Shown piece after piece: positions 26,101 through 32,550 of a stretch of 35,749 nt of DNA (within the stretch, counting starts at the first letter, position 1; each line of letters opens with the position of its first letter). The position numbers and the translations under genes are program-made. The notes beneath the pieces were generated by a model. It had not been told where the DNA came from. It made no database searches and was given only the letters and a program-made list of their open reading frames with translations. Source of the DNA: DATKCJ01 sp035513275 (GTDB lineage: Bacteria > Verrucomicrobiota > Verrucomicrobiia > Opitutales > Opitutaceae); assembly GCA_035513275.1 (NCBI GenBank), contig DATKCJ010000186.1:1-35749 (forward strand), read 5' to 3'.

Positions 26101-26613
26101 ATGCCTCTGACTTTTCCCGAACTCAACAATCTCGACCAAACGGCCTTCACCGCGGCGCTCGGGCACATCTTCGAGCACTCTCCCTGGGTCGCGCAGCGCA
26201 CGCACCGCGAGCGGCCGTTCCAGGATTTTGTGACGCTGCACACCCTCCTTTGCACAACCATGCGCTCCGCGGCGCGCGCCGAGCAGCTCGCGCTCATCCG
26301 CGCGCATCCCGATCTAGGCGGCCGGCTCGAACAATTGAAGCAGCTCACCGTCGAGTCGGCGAGCGAGCAGGCGAGTGCGGGCCTTGACGCGATGGATGAC
26401 AAGGAGTTCGCCGAGTTCCAGAAGCTCAACACCGACTACCGCGCGCGGTTCGGCTTTCCGTTCATCATCTGCGCGCGGCTCAACGACCGAGACTCGATCA
26501 TGGAGGCGATGAGGTGGCGCGTGATGAACACGCGCGCCGAGGAGCTGGAGAACGCGCTCGGTGAGATCGAGAAGATCGCCTGGCTGCGACTCCAGGACGC
26601 GATCAAGAGCTAG
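26101..26613 (+). CDS. uraD: OHCU decarboxylase
   Basis: A 170-residue 2-oxo-4-hydroxy-4-carboxy-5-ureidoimidazoline decarboxylase, normal family length. Conserved points: the catalytic His in LIRAHPDLGG (H69, with P70-D71), SASEQASAGL (about 86-95) with the Glu-Gln pair, and RARFGFPFIICAR (about 114-126). It acts third in urate breakdown, giving S-allantoin. The start at 26101 follows a REP pair by 11 bases with no visible ribosome binding site. It is followed after three bases by a long hairpin, then uraH, which performs the preceding step. Confidence 0.94.
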   Translation: MPLTFPELNNLDQTAFTAALGHIFEHSPWVAQRTHRERPFQDFVTLHTLLCTTMRSAARAEQLALIRAHPDLGGRLEQLKQLTVESASEQASAGLDAMDDKEFAEFQKLNTDYRARFGFPFIICARLNDRDSIMEAMRWRVMNTRAEELENALGEIEKIAWLRLQDAIKS

Positions 26614-26616
26614 GAG

Positions 26617-26688
26617 CACCACGAAATACACGAAACACACGAAACAAAATCCCTACCCATTTTCGTGTCTTTCGTGTATTTCGTGGTG
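26617..26688. repeat. near-perfect 28-bp-stem hairpin between uraD and uraH
   Basis: The arm CACCACGAAATACACGAAAC... (26617-26644) pairs with its complement ending TTTCGTGTATTTCGTGGTG at 26688. 27 of 28 positions match, with a loop of about 15 bases. It fills nearly all the space between the uraD stop and the uraH start. Confidence 0.9.
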
Positions 26689-26697
26689 AACAAAACC

Positions 26698-27042
26698 ATG
26701 CACGGAAAACTCAGCACCCACGTCCTCGACACAACTCGCGGCGCGCCGGCCGAAGGCATGCGCATCGAGCTTTGGAGGCTCGACGGCAAGTCCGAGATGC
26801 TCAAGGCGGTGACGACAAATGCCGACGGCCGCACCGATGCGCCCCTGCTCGGACCGGGCGAAATGGCGGCCGGTCGCTACGAGCTGCTGTTCTTCGTGAA
26901 GGACTATTTCGTGACACACCACCGCGACAGTCCTTTTCTGGATCGGGTGCCCGTGCGCTTCGCGATCGCCGACACGGCGGCGATCTATCACGTGCCGCTC
27001 GTGGTGACACCCTGGGCTTACAGCACCTACCGCGGGAGCTGA
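26698..27042 (+). CDS. uraH: 5-hydroxyisourate hydrolase
   Basis: A 114-residue transthyretin-like protein. Active-site residues: H8 (LSTHVLD), R45 (NADGRTD), H98 (IYHVPLV), and the C-terminal tetrapeptide YRGS that distinguishes hydrolases from transthyretins. It hydrolyses 5-hydroxyisourate, the product of urate oxidase, to OHCU, the substrate of UraD. The ATG at 26698 is chosen because it begins MHGKLSTHVLDTTRG; the frame upstream to 26665 is the right arm of the hairpin. The start codon is nine bases beyond that hairpin and has no Shine-Dalgarno sequence. Confidence 0.95.
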   Translation: MHGKLSTHVLDTTRGAPAEGMRIELWRLDGKSEMLKAVTTNADGRTDAPLLGPGEMAAGRYELLFFVKDYFVTHHRDSPFLDRVPVRFAIADTAAIYHVPLVVTPWAYSTYRGS

Positions 27043-27086
27043 AAGCCGCTTGCGAACGGACTTTCCGCGAGTATCCTCCCTTCGCG

Positions 27087-27299
27087 ATGAGTGTTCAGGA
27101 AATGAAGACCAGGTTGGAGCGGATGTCGGCGCACGAGCGTTCGGAAGTTGAGTCGTTCCTCAGGGCAAGGAGGGTGGCCGAGCGCCCTGGCTTTCGCGAG
27201 AAGCTTGCGGCGGCGCAGTGCCGGATGGATGGCGGCGTAGCGGTCACAGCTGCGGAGCTGCGGGCATTGCTGCAGGCGAATCCGCCAGCGGCTGAGTGA
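27087..27299 (+). CDS. small antitoxin-like protein, partner of the following toxin
   Basis: A 70-residue charged helical protein: MSVQEMKTRLERMSAHERSE, then VAERPGFREKLAAAQCRMDG, and a short C-terminal helix. Size, composition and the pattern 'helix, ERPGFREK, then a GGVAVTAAELRALL-type end' resemble antitoxins of small addiction modules paired with RelE/ParE-like toxins. Its stop TGA (27297-27299) overlaps the ATG of the next gene by one base, so the pair is coupled. No DNA-binding motif is certain. It interrupts a run of ureide genes. Confidence 0.6.
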   Translation: MSVQEMKTRLERMSAHERSEVESFLRARRVAERPGFREKLAAAQCRMDGGVAVTAAELRALLQANPPAAE

Positions 27300-27553
27300 T
27301 GGCGGCCAGCTACGGCTACTCGCTGGACCGCGAGGCCGTTGCCGCGCTGCTTGAGGGTTCCGGACGTGAGCGCCAGTTGTTGGTGGATGCGTGCGAGCGT
27401 ATTTCGCAATTTCCGTTCTCAACTGGTGACTTCGTGGTGCGAGACGAGGACGGTCGCGAGGTTGAGCTGCTGGATGTGGGGGAATTCGTGATCACGTTTT
27501 GGTCGGATCACGCGGTCAAGACGGTTCGCATCCTGTCCATCGAACGAGTATGA
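27299..27553 (+). CDS. RelE/ParE-like toxin
   Basis: An 84-residue protein beginning MAASYGYSLDREAVAALLEG. The second half has the pattern of RelE/ParE-type toxins: FPFSTGDFVVRDEDGREVEL, LDVGEFVITFWSDHAVKTVR and ILSIERV, the core beta-sheet and final strand. Such toxins cleave ribosome-bound mRNA or poison gyrase; which one cannot be told. A GTG at 27296 is an alternative start. The stop codon overlaps the ATG of the allantoate amidohydrolase gene (ATGA at 27550-27553), so the toxin is translationally linked to the metabolic gene, which is unusual. Confidence 0.65.
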   Translation: MAASYGYSLDREAVAALLEGSGRERQLLVDACERISQFPFSTGDFVVRDEDGREVELLDVGEFVITFWSDHAVKTVRILSIERV

Positions 27554-28806
27554 GTGGCGCACGCGAACTCCGACGCATGATCGACGAACTCGCCCAGGTG
27601 AGCGAGGAGTCCGGCCGGCTCACGCGGACGTTCCTGTCGCCGGCGATGGAACGAGCGGCAGCGCTCGTCGGCGGGTGGATGCGCGAGGCAGGCATGGAGA
27701 CTCGCGAGGATTCTGTCGGCAATCTCATCGGTCTTCTGAAATCCCAGACCCCAGACGCAAGACCCGGGACCCCAGAACTGAGACCCAAGACCCTAATCGT
27801 CGGCTCCCACCTCGACACGGTGCGAAACGCAGGCCGCTTCGACGGCTCGGTCGGTGTGCTTCTGCCGATCGTCGCGCTGCGGGTGCTTGCCTCGCGTGGC
27901 GTGAAGCTCCCGTTCAATGTCGAGGTTGTCGGATTCTCCGAGGAGGAAGGCGTGCGCTTCGCGAGCGGCGACATCGGCAGCGAGGCATTCTGCGGCCGGC
28001 TGACGGAAGCGACGCTCGCACTGCGCGACTCAAACGGCGTGACGATGCGCGAGGCGCTCGAGACGCGCAACGGCCGCCCGTTCGCCCCGCCCGCAACGGC
28101 ACACCACCGCGGTGAGCTGCTCGGATACGTCGAGACGCACATCGAACAGGGACCGATGCTCGAGGCCGCGGGTCTCGCGGTCGGCGTGGTCTCGGCGATC
28201 GTCGGCCAGAGCCGGTTCCAGATCGTTTGGCGCGGCAAGGCGGGCCACGCGGGCACGACCCCGATGCGGCTGCGGCGCGACGCACTTTCGGGCGCAGCTG
28301 AGTTCGCGATAGCGGTCGAGCGTCTCGCCCGGAAGACGCGCGGGCTCGTCGCCACGATTGGCGTGTTTGATGTGCTTGGTGGCGCATCGAATGTAATCCC
28401 CGGCGAGGTGCGGCACACGCTCGACATCCGCCACGCCGCGGATGATGTCCGAAAGGAGGCGGTCGCGAAGGTTCGCGCGATTGCGGCGGCGATCGCTGCG
28501 CGCAGGTCGCTCCGATGCGTTGTGAAACCGACGCAGGACGACCGTGCCGTGAGCTGCTCGCCCGAACTCACGGCGCAGCTCGCAGAAAGCGTGCGCCGCG
28601 TGCAGGGCCGTTCGATTGAAGTGCCCAGCGGCGCGGGTCACGACGGCGTCACTGTCTCGCGGATCGCGCCGGTGGCGATGTTGTTTGTCCGAAGCCGCGA
28701 CGGTCTCAGCCACCATCCCGACGAGTTTACGAGCCATCATGACCTCGGCGTTGCGCTCCGCGTGATGATCGATTTTCTCACGGGGCTCGCGCAGCGGCAT
28801 TCATGA
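27550..28806 (+). CDS. allC: allantoate amidohydrolase (M20 family)
   Basis: A 418-residue M20 amidase/hydantoinase-carbamoylase. Metal-site motifs: H87 in GSHLDTV, D98 in FDGSVGVL, the E131-E133 run in GFSEEEGVRFASGDIGS, HIEQGPMLE and the late SHHPDEF. GHAGTTPMRLRRDAL marks the dimerisation/substrate domain. It hydrolyses allantoate to ureidoglycine, CO2 and ammonia. Placement between uraH and allB supports allantoate rather than a carbamoyl amino acid as substrate. Residues about 65-82 (SQTPDARPGTPELRPK) are encoded by a copy of the AGACCCAAGACCCTA repeat that lies elsewhere between genes, inserted in the loop just before the first metal ligand. Start and stop both overlap neighbours by four bases (ATGA). 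Confidence 0.88.
   Translation: MSGARELRRMIDELAQVSEESGRLTRTFLSPAMERAAALVGGWMREAGMETREDSVGNLIGLLKSQTPDARPGTPELRPKTLIVGSHLDTVRNAGRFDGSVGVLLPIVALRVLASRGVKLPFNVEVVGFSEEEGVRFASGDIGSEAFCGRLTEATLALRDSNGVTMREALETRNGRPFAPPATAHHRGELLGYVETHIEQGPMLEAAGLAVGVVSAIVGQSRFQIVWRGKAGHAGTTPMRLRRDALSGAAEFAIAVERLARKTRGLVATIGVFDVLGGASNVIPGEVRHTLDIRHAADDVRKEAVAKVRAIAAAIAARRSLRCVVKPTQDDRAVSCSPELTAQLAESVRRVQGRSIEVPSGAGHDGVTVSRIAPVAMLFVRSRDGLSHHPDEFTSHHDLGVALRVMIDFLTGLAQRHS
27742..27795. repeat. AGACCCAAGACCCTA-type repeat inside allC
   Basis: The segment contains CCCAGACCCCAGACGCAAGA and CTGAGACCCAAGACCCTA. The complement of this repeat is intergenic at 12399-12422, 18058-18085 and 19366-19390. It keeps the allC frame open. 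Confidence 0.75.
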
Positions 28807-30164
28807 GCACACCACTTGACCTGATCGTCCGGGGCGGTGAGGTTGTCACGCCTCAAGGACTGCACAAGGCGGACGTCGGGATCGCGGGCGGCCGCATCGT
28901 GAGTGTATCGCCAGAGATTGCCGAGTCGGCCGCAGCAACGATCAATGCCGCAGGCAAGTGGGTGTTTCCCGGTATCATCGACGCGCACGTCCATTTCAAC
29001 GAGCCCGGCCGCGCCGATTGGGAGGGACTCTCGAGCGGGCCAGCAGCGCTGTGTGCCGGCGGCGGCACTGTGTTTTTCGACATGCCGCTCAACTCTGAGC
29101 CTCCCGCAATCAACACCGACGCCCTCAACCGCAAGCGCGCCATCGCCGAGAAGAAGTCGTGCATCGACTTCGCGCTCTGGGGCGGGCTCGTGCCGGGCAA
29201 CCTCGATGCGCTCGAGGGATTGCGCGACGCGGGCGCGGTCGGGCTGAAGGCGTTCATGTGCGCGAGCGGCATCGACAGCTTTCCCGCGGTGGACGACCTC
29301 ACGCTGCGGGAGGGGATGAAGCGCGCCGCCGAACTTGGAATGATCGTCGCGGTGCACGCCGAGGACGAAGCTTCCGCCGCGCGGCTCACGGCGGAGCAGC
29401 GCGAACGCGGCCGCACCGATGTGCGTGGCTGGCTCGACTCGCGCCCGCTCGAGATCGAACTCTCGGCGATTCGCACGGCGATCGGCACTGCTGCATTGAC
29501 GGGATGCGCGCTGCACATCGTGCACGTGACCAGCCCGGAGGGCATCGCGCTCGTGACCGAGGCAAAGGGCCGCGGTGTGAATGTGACCGCGGAGACATGC
29601 CCGCACTACTTGCTTCTCTCCGACGACGACGTGATTCGATTTGGCGCGCCGGCGAAGTGCGCACCGCCGCTGCGAGATGAGACGCGGCGCCGCGGCATGT
29701 GGCGCGAACTCGCCGCGGGCGCGATCGATACTGTCGGCTCGGATCACTCCCCCGCGCCTTCGGAGATGAAGACCTCGGAGGATTTCTTCGCGATCTGGGG
29801 CGGCATCGCCGGATGCCAGCACGGCTTCGAGCTCCTGTTCACAGAAGCGCGCGCGCGGATCGACGAGCTGTTTCCCCGGCTCGCCGCGGTGCTCGCCGCC
29901 AATGTCGCGAAACGATTCGGACTCGCGGGCACGAAGGGCGAGATTGCCGAGGGTCGCGATGCGGACTTGTGCATCGTAGAACCAGTCGAAGAACGGACGA
30001 TCGACGCGGCCGAGCTGCTCACGCGGCACCGGATCTCGCCATACATCGGTCGCCGCAGCCGCGCGCGGATCCTGCACACGCTCGTTCGCGGATTTCCCGT
30101 ATTCTCTTCGGGGAAGTTGACGGGAGGCGCGCCTCGCGGTCAGTTTCTCGTCCCGAAACGCTGA
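28803..30164 (+). CDS. allB: allantoinase
   Basis: A 453-residue cyclic amidohydrolase, the same length as E. coli AllB. Metal-site residues: H62 and H64 in GIIDAHVHFNEPGR, the carboxylated lysine K149 in VGLKAFMCASG, H185 in VAVHAEDEA, the His of LHIVHVTSPEG and the Asp of DTVGSDHSPAP. VTAETCPHYLLLSDDD is typical of allantoinase/dihydroorotase relatives. It opens the hydantoin ring of allantoin to allantoate in the cytoplasm, directly before AllC. The ATG overlaps the allC stop (28803-28806). The alternative reading as dihydropyrimidinase or dihydroorotase is less likely given the pathway context. A 495-codon antisense frame is a shadow. Confidence 0.95.
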   Translation: MSTPLDLIVRGGEVVTPQGLHKADVGIAGGRIVSVSPEIAESAAATINAAGKWVFPGIIDAHVHFNEPGRADWEGLSSGPAALCAGGGTVFFDMPLNSEPPAINTDALNRKRAIAEKKSCIDFALWGGLVPGNLDALEGLRDAGAVGLKAFMCASGIDSFPAVDDLTLREGMKRAAELGMIVAVHAEDEASAARLTAEQRERGRTDVRGWLDSRPLEIELSAIRTAIGTAALTGCALHIVHVTSPEGIALVTEAKGRGVNVTAETCPHYLLLSDDDVIRFGAPAKCAPPLRDETRRRGMWRELAAGAIDTVGSDHSPAPSEMKTSEDFFAIWGGIAGCQHGFELLFTEARARIDELFPRLAAVLAANVAKRFGLAGTKGEIAEGRDADLCIVEPVEERTIDAAELLTRHRISPYIGRRSRARILHTLVRGFPVFSSGKLTGGAPRGQFLVPKR

Positions 30165-30180
30165 TGGGAAGGAAAGCTTT

Positions 30181-30321
30181 AAGCGCCAACCTCCAAGCTC
30201 CCTTTTGAAAGCTCCAACATCCAAGCTCCAACATCCAAAGAAACATCAGATTCCAATCACCAAGCTGAAAGCTTGCTGATTGTTGATTCATTGGAGCTTG
30301 GATGTTGGTGCTTGGAGCTTC
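30181..30321. repeat. long palindromic 'GGATGTTGG' element, copy 4
   Basis: It lies between allB and allE. The arms AAGCGCCAACCTCCAAGC and GATGTTGGTGCTTGGAGC flank an inner duplication of CTCCAACATCCAAGC. The centre (CAATCACCAAGCTGAAAGCTTG) differs from the other copies and has its own small palindrome. It ends 16 bases before the allE start. No gene lies in the 172-base gap. Confidence 0.75.
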
Positions 30322-30336
30322 CCTAATGGCACTGAC

Positions 30337-31098
30337 ATGATGAACACTCCCTTGGGCACAACCCCCTACGGCAACACCCGCACCCGCATCGCGGCACGGC
30401 ACGCATTGATCGCGCCAGACGGGCACGTGAAGAGCAACGTGCCCGGAATCACCGACGCGGAAACCGTCATCCTCATCAACGAGACGATAGGCGCGGGATT
30501 CGCGCAGGTGATGGTCACCTTCGCGCGCGGCGGCCGTGCGCGGGTGGTGGAAGAGGGCACGGACACTTTCGGCTATGTCATGGGCGGCTCCGCGACGGTC
30601 ACGGTGGGTGGGCTGAAGAAGCGCTGTTCGACGGGAGCCTATTTCTACTCGCCGGTCGGCGTGCCGTGGTCGATCACGGCGCCAACACGCGGCGCGCGCG
30701 TGATGTTTTTCGAAAAGGAGTATCAGCCGCTTGCGGGTGTCGAGGCGCCCTGGCCGTTGATCGGCGATTCTTTGAAAGTGAAGGGTGAGCCGTTTCTCGG
30801 CGACCCCGACGCGCGGCTGCAAGTGCTGCTGCCCGATTCACCCGCGTTCGACATGGCGGTGAACATCTTCACCTACAAACCCGGCGCGACGCTGCCGTTC
30901 GTCGAAACACACGTGATGGAGCACGGGCTCGTCATGCTCGCAGGGCAGGGCGTCTACCGGCTCGAGGATTCGTGGTATCCAGTTGGTGCGGGTGACGTGA
31001 TCTGGATGGCGCCGTATTGCCCGCAGTGGTTTGTCGCGATGGGGAAGGAACCCGCCAGCTACTTGTATTACAAGGACGTGAACCGCGCTGCGCTATGA
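30337..31098 (+). CDS. allE: (S)-ureidoglycine aminohydrolase
   Basis: A 253-residue bicupin, close to the 261 aa of E. coli AllE. The N-terminal cupin spans about 50-130, with GRARVVEEGTDTFGYVMGGS; the C-terminal cupin spans about 165-245, with NIFTYKPGATLPFVETHVME-HGLVMLAG holding the Glu and His metal ligands, and YPVGAGDVIWMAPYCPQWFV. It converts ureidoglycine to S-ureidoglycolate with release of ammonia, using manganese in studied members. Two adjacent ATGs (30337, 30340) are possible. Its stop overlaps the next ATG (31095-31098), so it is coupled to the probable ureidoglycolate amidohydrolase, which does the next step. Confidence 0.93.
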   Translation: MMNTPLGTTPYGNTRTRIAARHALIAPDGHVKSNVPGITDAETVILINETIGAGFAQVMVTFARGGRARVVEEGTDTFGYVMGGSATVTVGGLKKRCSTGAYFYSPVGVPWSITAPTRGARVMFFEKEYQPLAGVEAPWPLIGDSLKVKGEPFLGDPDARLQVLLPDSPAFDMAVNIFTYKPGATLPFVETHVMEHGLVMLAGQGVYRLEDSWYPVGAGDVIWMAPYCPQWFVAMGKEPASYLYYKDVNRAAL

Positions 31099-32351
31099 CC
31101 GCCGCTTCCGGTCTTCGCCTGGAAGTCGACGTCGACGCGCTCTCCCGGCGGATCGACGAACTGGCGGCGATCTCGGAATCTCCGGCCCCGGCAGTCACGC
31201 GCGTTCTGTTTTCAGAGGTGGATCTGCGCGGGCGCGAGTATGTGCGGCGCTGTGCGCGCGAAGCGGGTCTCGTGGTCCGCGAGGATGCAATCGGCAACAT
31301 CTTCGCGCGCTGGGAAGGAAGCGAGCCTGCGCTGGCCGCAGTCGGCACCGGGTCGCACACCGATGCGATTCCGAACGCGGGCCGCTATGACGGAGTCGTC
31401 GGCGTGCTCGGCGGATTCGAGGCGCTCGCGGCGCTGCGCCGCGCAGGTTTTCAGCCGCGACGCTCGCTCGAGGTCGTGATGTTCACTTCCGAGGAACCCA
31501 CGCGATTCGGGCTCGGCTGTCTCGGCAGCCGGCTTATGGCTGGCGCACTGCCGCTCGAAAAGGCGCGCGCACTGCGCGACCGCGACGGACGATCACTCGA
31601 CGAGCTGCGCGCATCCGCGGGCTGCAAGGGAGATCTCGAATCAGTCAGGTTGCCGGAGGGTTTCTACCACTCGTTTGTCGAGCTACACATCGAGCAAGGA
31701 CCGATTCTCGAGCGCGAGGGCCGGCCGATCGGAATAGTCGAGGCGATAGCGGGGCCGAGTGCCTATCGCGTGACATTTCACGGCGAAGGGGGTCACGCGG
31801 GCGCGGTGCTCATGCCTGATCGACACGATGCTTCGCTCGCTGCGGCGGAGGTGGCGCTCGCTGTCGAGCGAACCGCGATGACAAGTGGCAGCGCCGACAC
31901 GGTCGGCACCGTCGGCGTGTGGCGGATCGAGCCTGGCGCGTGCAACAGCGTGCCGTTTCGTGCGCAGTTGGAGATCGATCTGCGCGACACGCGGCTCGAC
32001 TCGCGAGACCGAGCGCTCGCCGCGATTCGCGAAGCCGTCGCCGAAAGCTGCACGCGTCGCGGTCTCACGTCGGACTGGGAGGAGATCAACGCCGATCCGC
32101 CTGCATCGGGAGACCCGCGGACGATCGAGATTGCCGCGCAGGTGTGCGCGGATCTCGGATTGAAGTGTCGTCGGATGATCAGCCGCGCCTATCACGATTC
32201 GTTGTTTCTCGCGCGGGTTAGTCCGACGACAATGATATTCATCCCGTGCCGGAACGGTTGGAGCCACCGGCCCGAGGAATTTTCTTCACCCGAGAGCATC
32301 GCCGCCGGAGTGATGGTGCTTGCGCACACGTTGGCGCGGCTGGCGGAGTGA
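31095..32351 (+). CDS. probable ureidoglycolate amidohydrolase (M20 family)
   Basis: A 418-residue M20 enzyme, a paralogue of the allC product. Metal-site motifs: H88 in GTGSHTDAIPNAGRYDG, D99 in the same block, VVMFTSEEPTRFGLGCLGSR, HIEQGPILEREGRPIG, GGHAGAVLMPDRHDA, and the late RNGWSHRPEEFSS. The GTGSHTDAIPNAG and SEEPTRFGLGCLGSR blocks resemble plant-type ureidoglycolate amidohydrolase more than allantoate amidohydrolase. It would release glyoxylate, CO2 and ammonia from ureidoglycolate. Coupling by a four-base overlap to allE supports this step. A second allantoate or carbamoyl amidase function cannot be excluded. No repeat insertion is seen in this copy. Confidence 0.82.
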   Translation: MTAASGLRLEVDVDALSRRIDELAAISESPAPAVTRVLFSEVDLRGREYVRRCAREAGLVVREDAIGNIFARWEGSEPALAAVGTGSHTDAIPNAGRYDGVVGVLGGFEALAALRRAGFQPRRSLEVVMFTSEEPTRFGLGCLGSRLMAGALPLEKARALRDRDGRSLDELRASAGCKGDLESVRLPEGFYHSFVELHIEQGPILEREGRPIGIVEAIAGPSAYRVTFHGEGGHAGAVLMPDRHDASLAAAEVALAVERTAMTSGSADTVGTVGVWRIEPGACNSVPFRAQLEIDLRDTRLDSRDRALAAIREAVAESCTRRGLTSDWEEINADPPASGDPRTIEIAAQVCADLGLKCRRMISRAYHDSLFLARVSPTTMIFIPCRNGWSHRPEEFSSPESIAAGVMVLAHTLARLAE

Positions 32352-32367
32352 GTGCGACTGGTTGGCT

Positions 32368-32440
32368 GTAGCCCTGCGCGTGATCGCAGGGACTCCGCAA
32401 GGGGCAGACATTCGGATCCCTGTCCTCACGGACAGGGCCA
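32368..32440. repeat. GTAGCCCTG REP pair upstream of xanthine dehydrogenase
   Basis: GTAGCCCTGCGCGTGATCGC head at 32368, and an inverted GTGGCCCTGTCCGTGAGGAC head ending at 32440. It is the intergenic relative of the element inside ade (23014-23069). The rest of the 199-base gap before 32551 holds no gene. Confidence 0.8.
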
Positions 32441-32550
32441 CATTTCGAAAGGCAGTTTCGGCGCTCGAGCGTGCGACGCGATATCTCAACACACTTGTCT
32501 TGGTCGTCGAGACGGGCAACGTGTCGTCGTCGGCGCTGACCAACCAAACC

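Noticed and set aside
28737..30224. 495-codon minus-strand open frame
   Set aside because: It is antisense to allB, with low-complexity basic composition and no motif.
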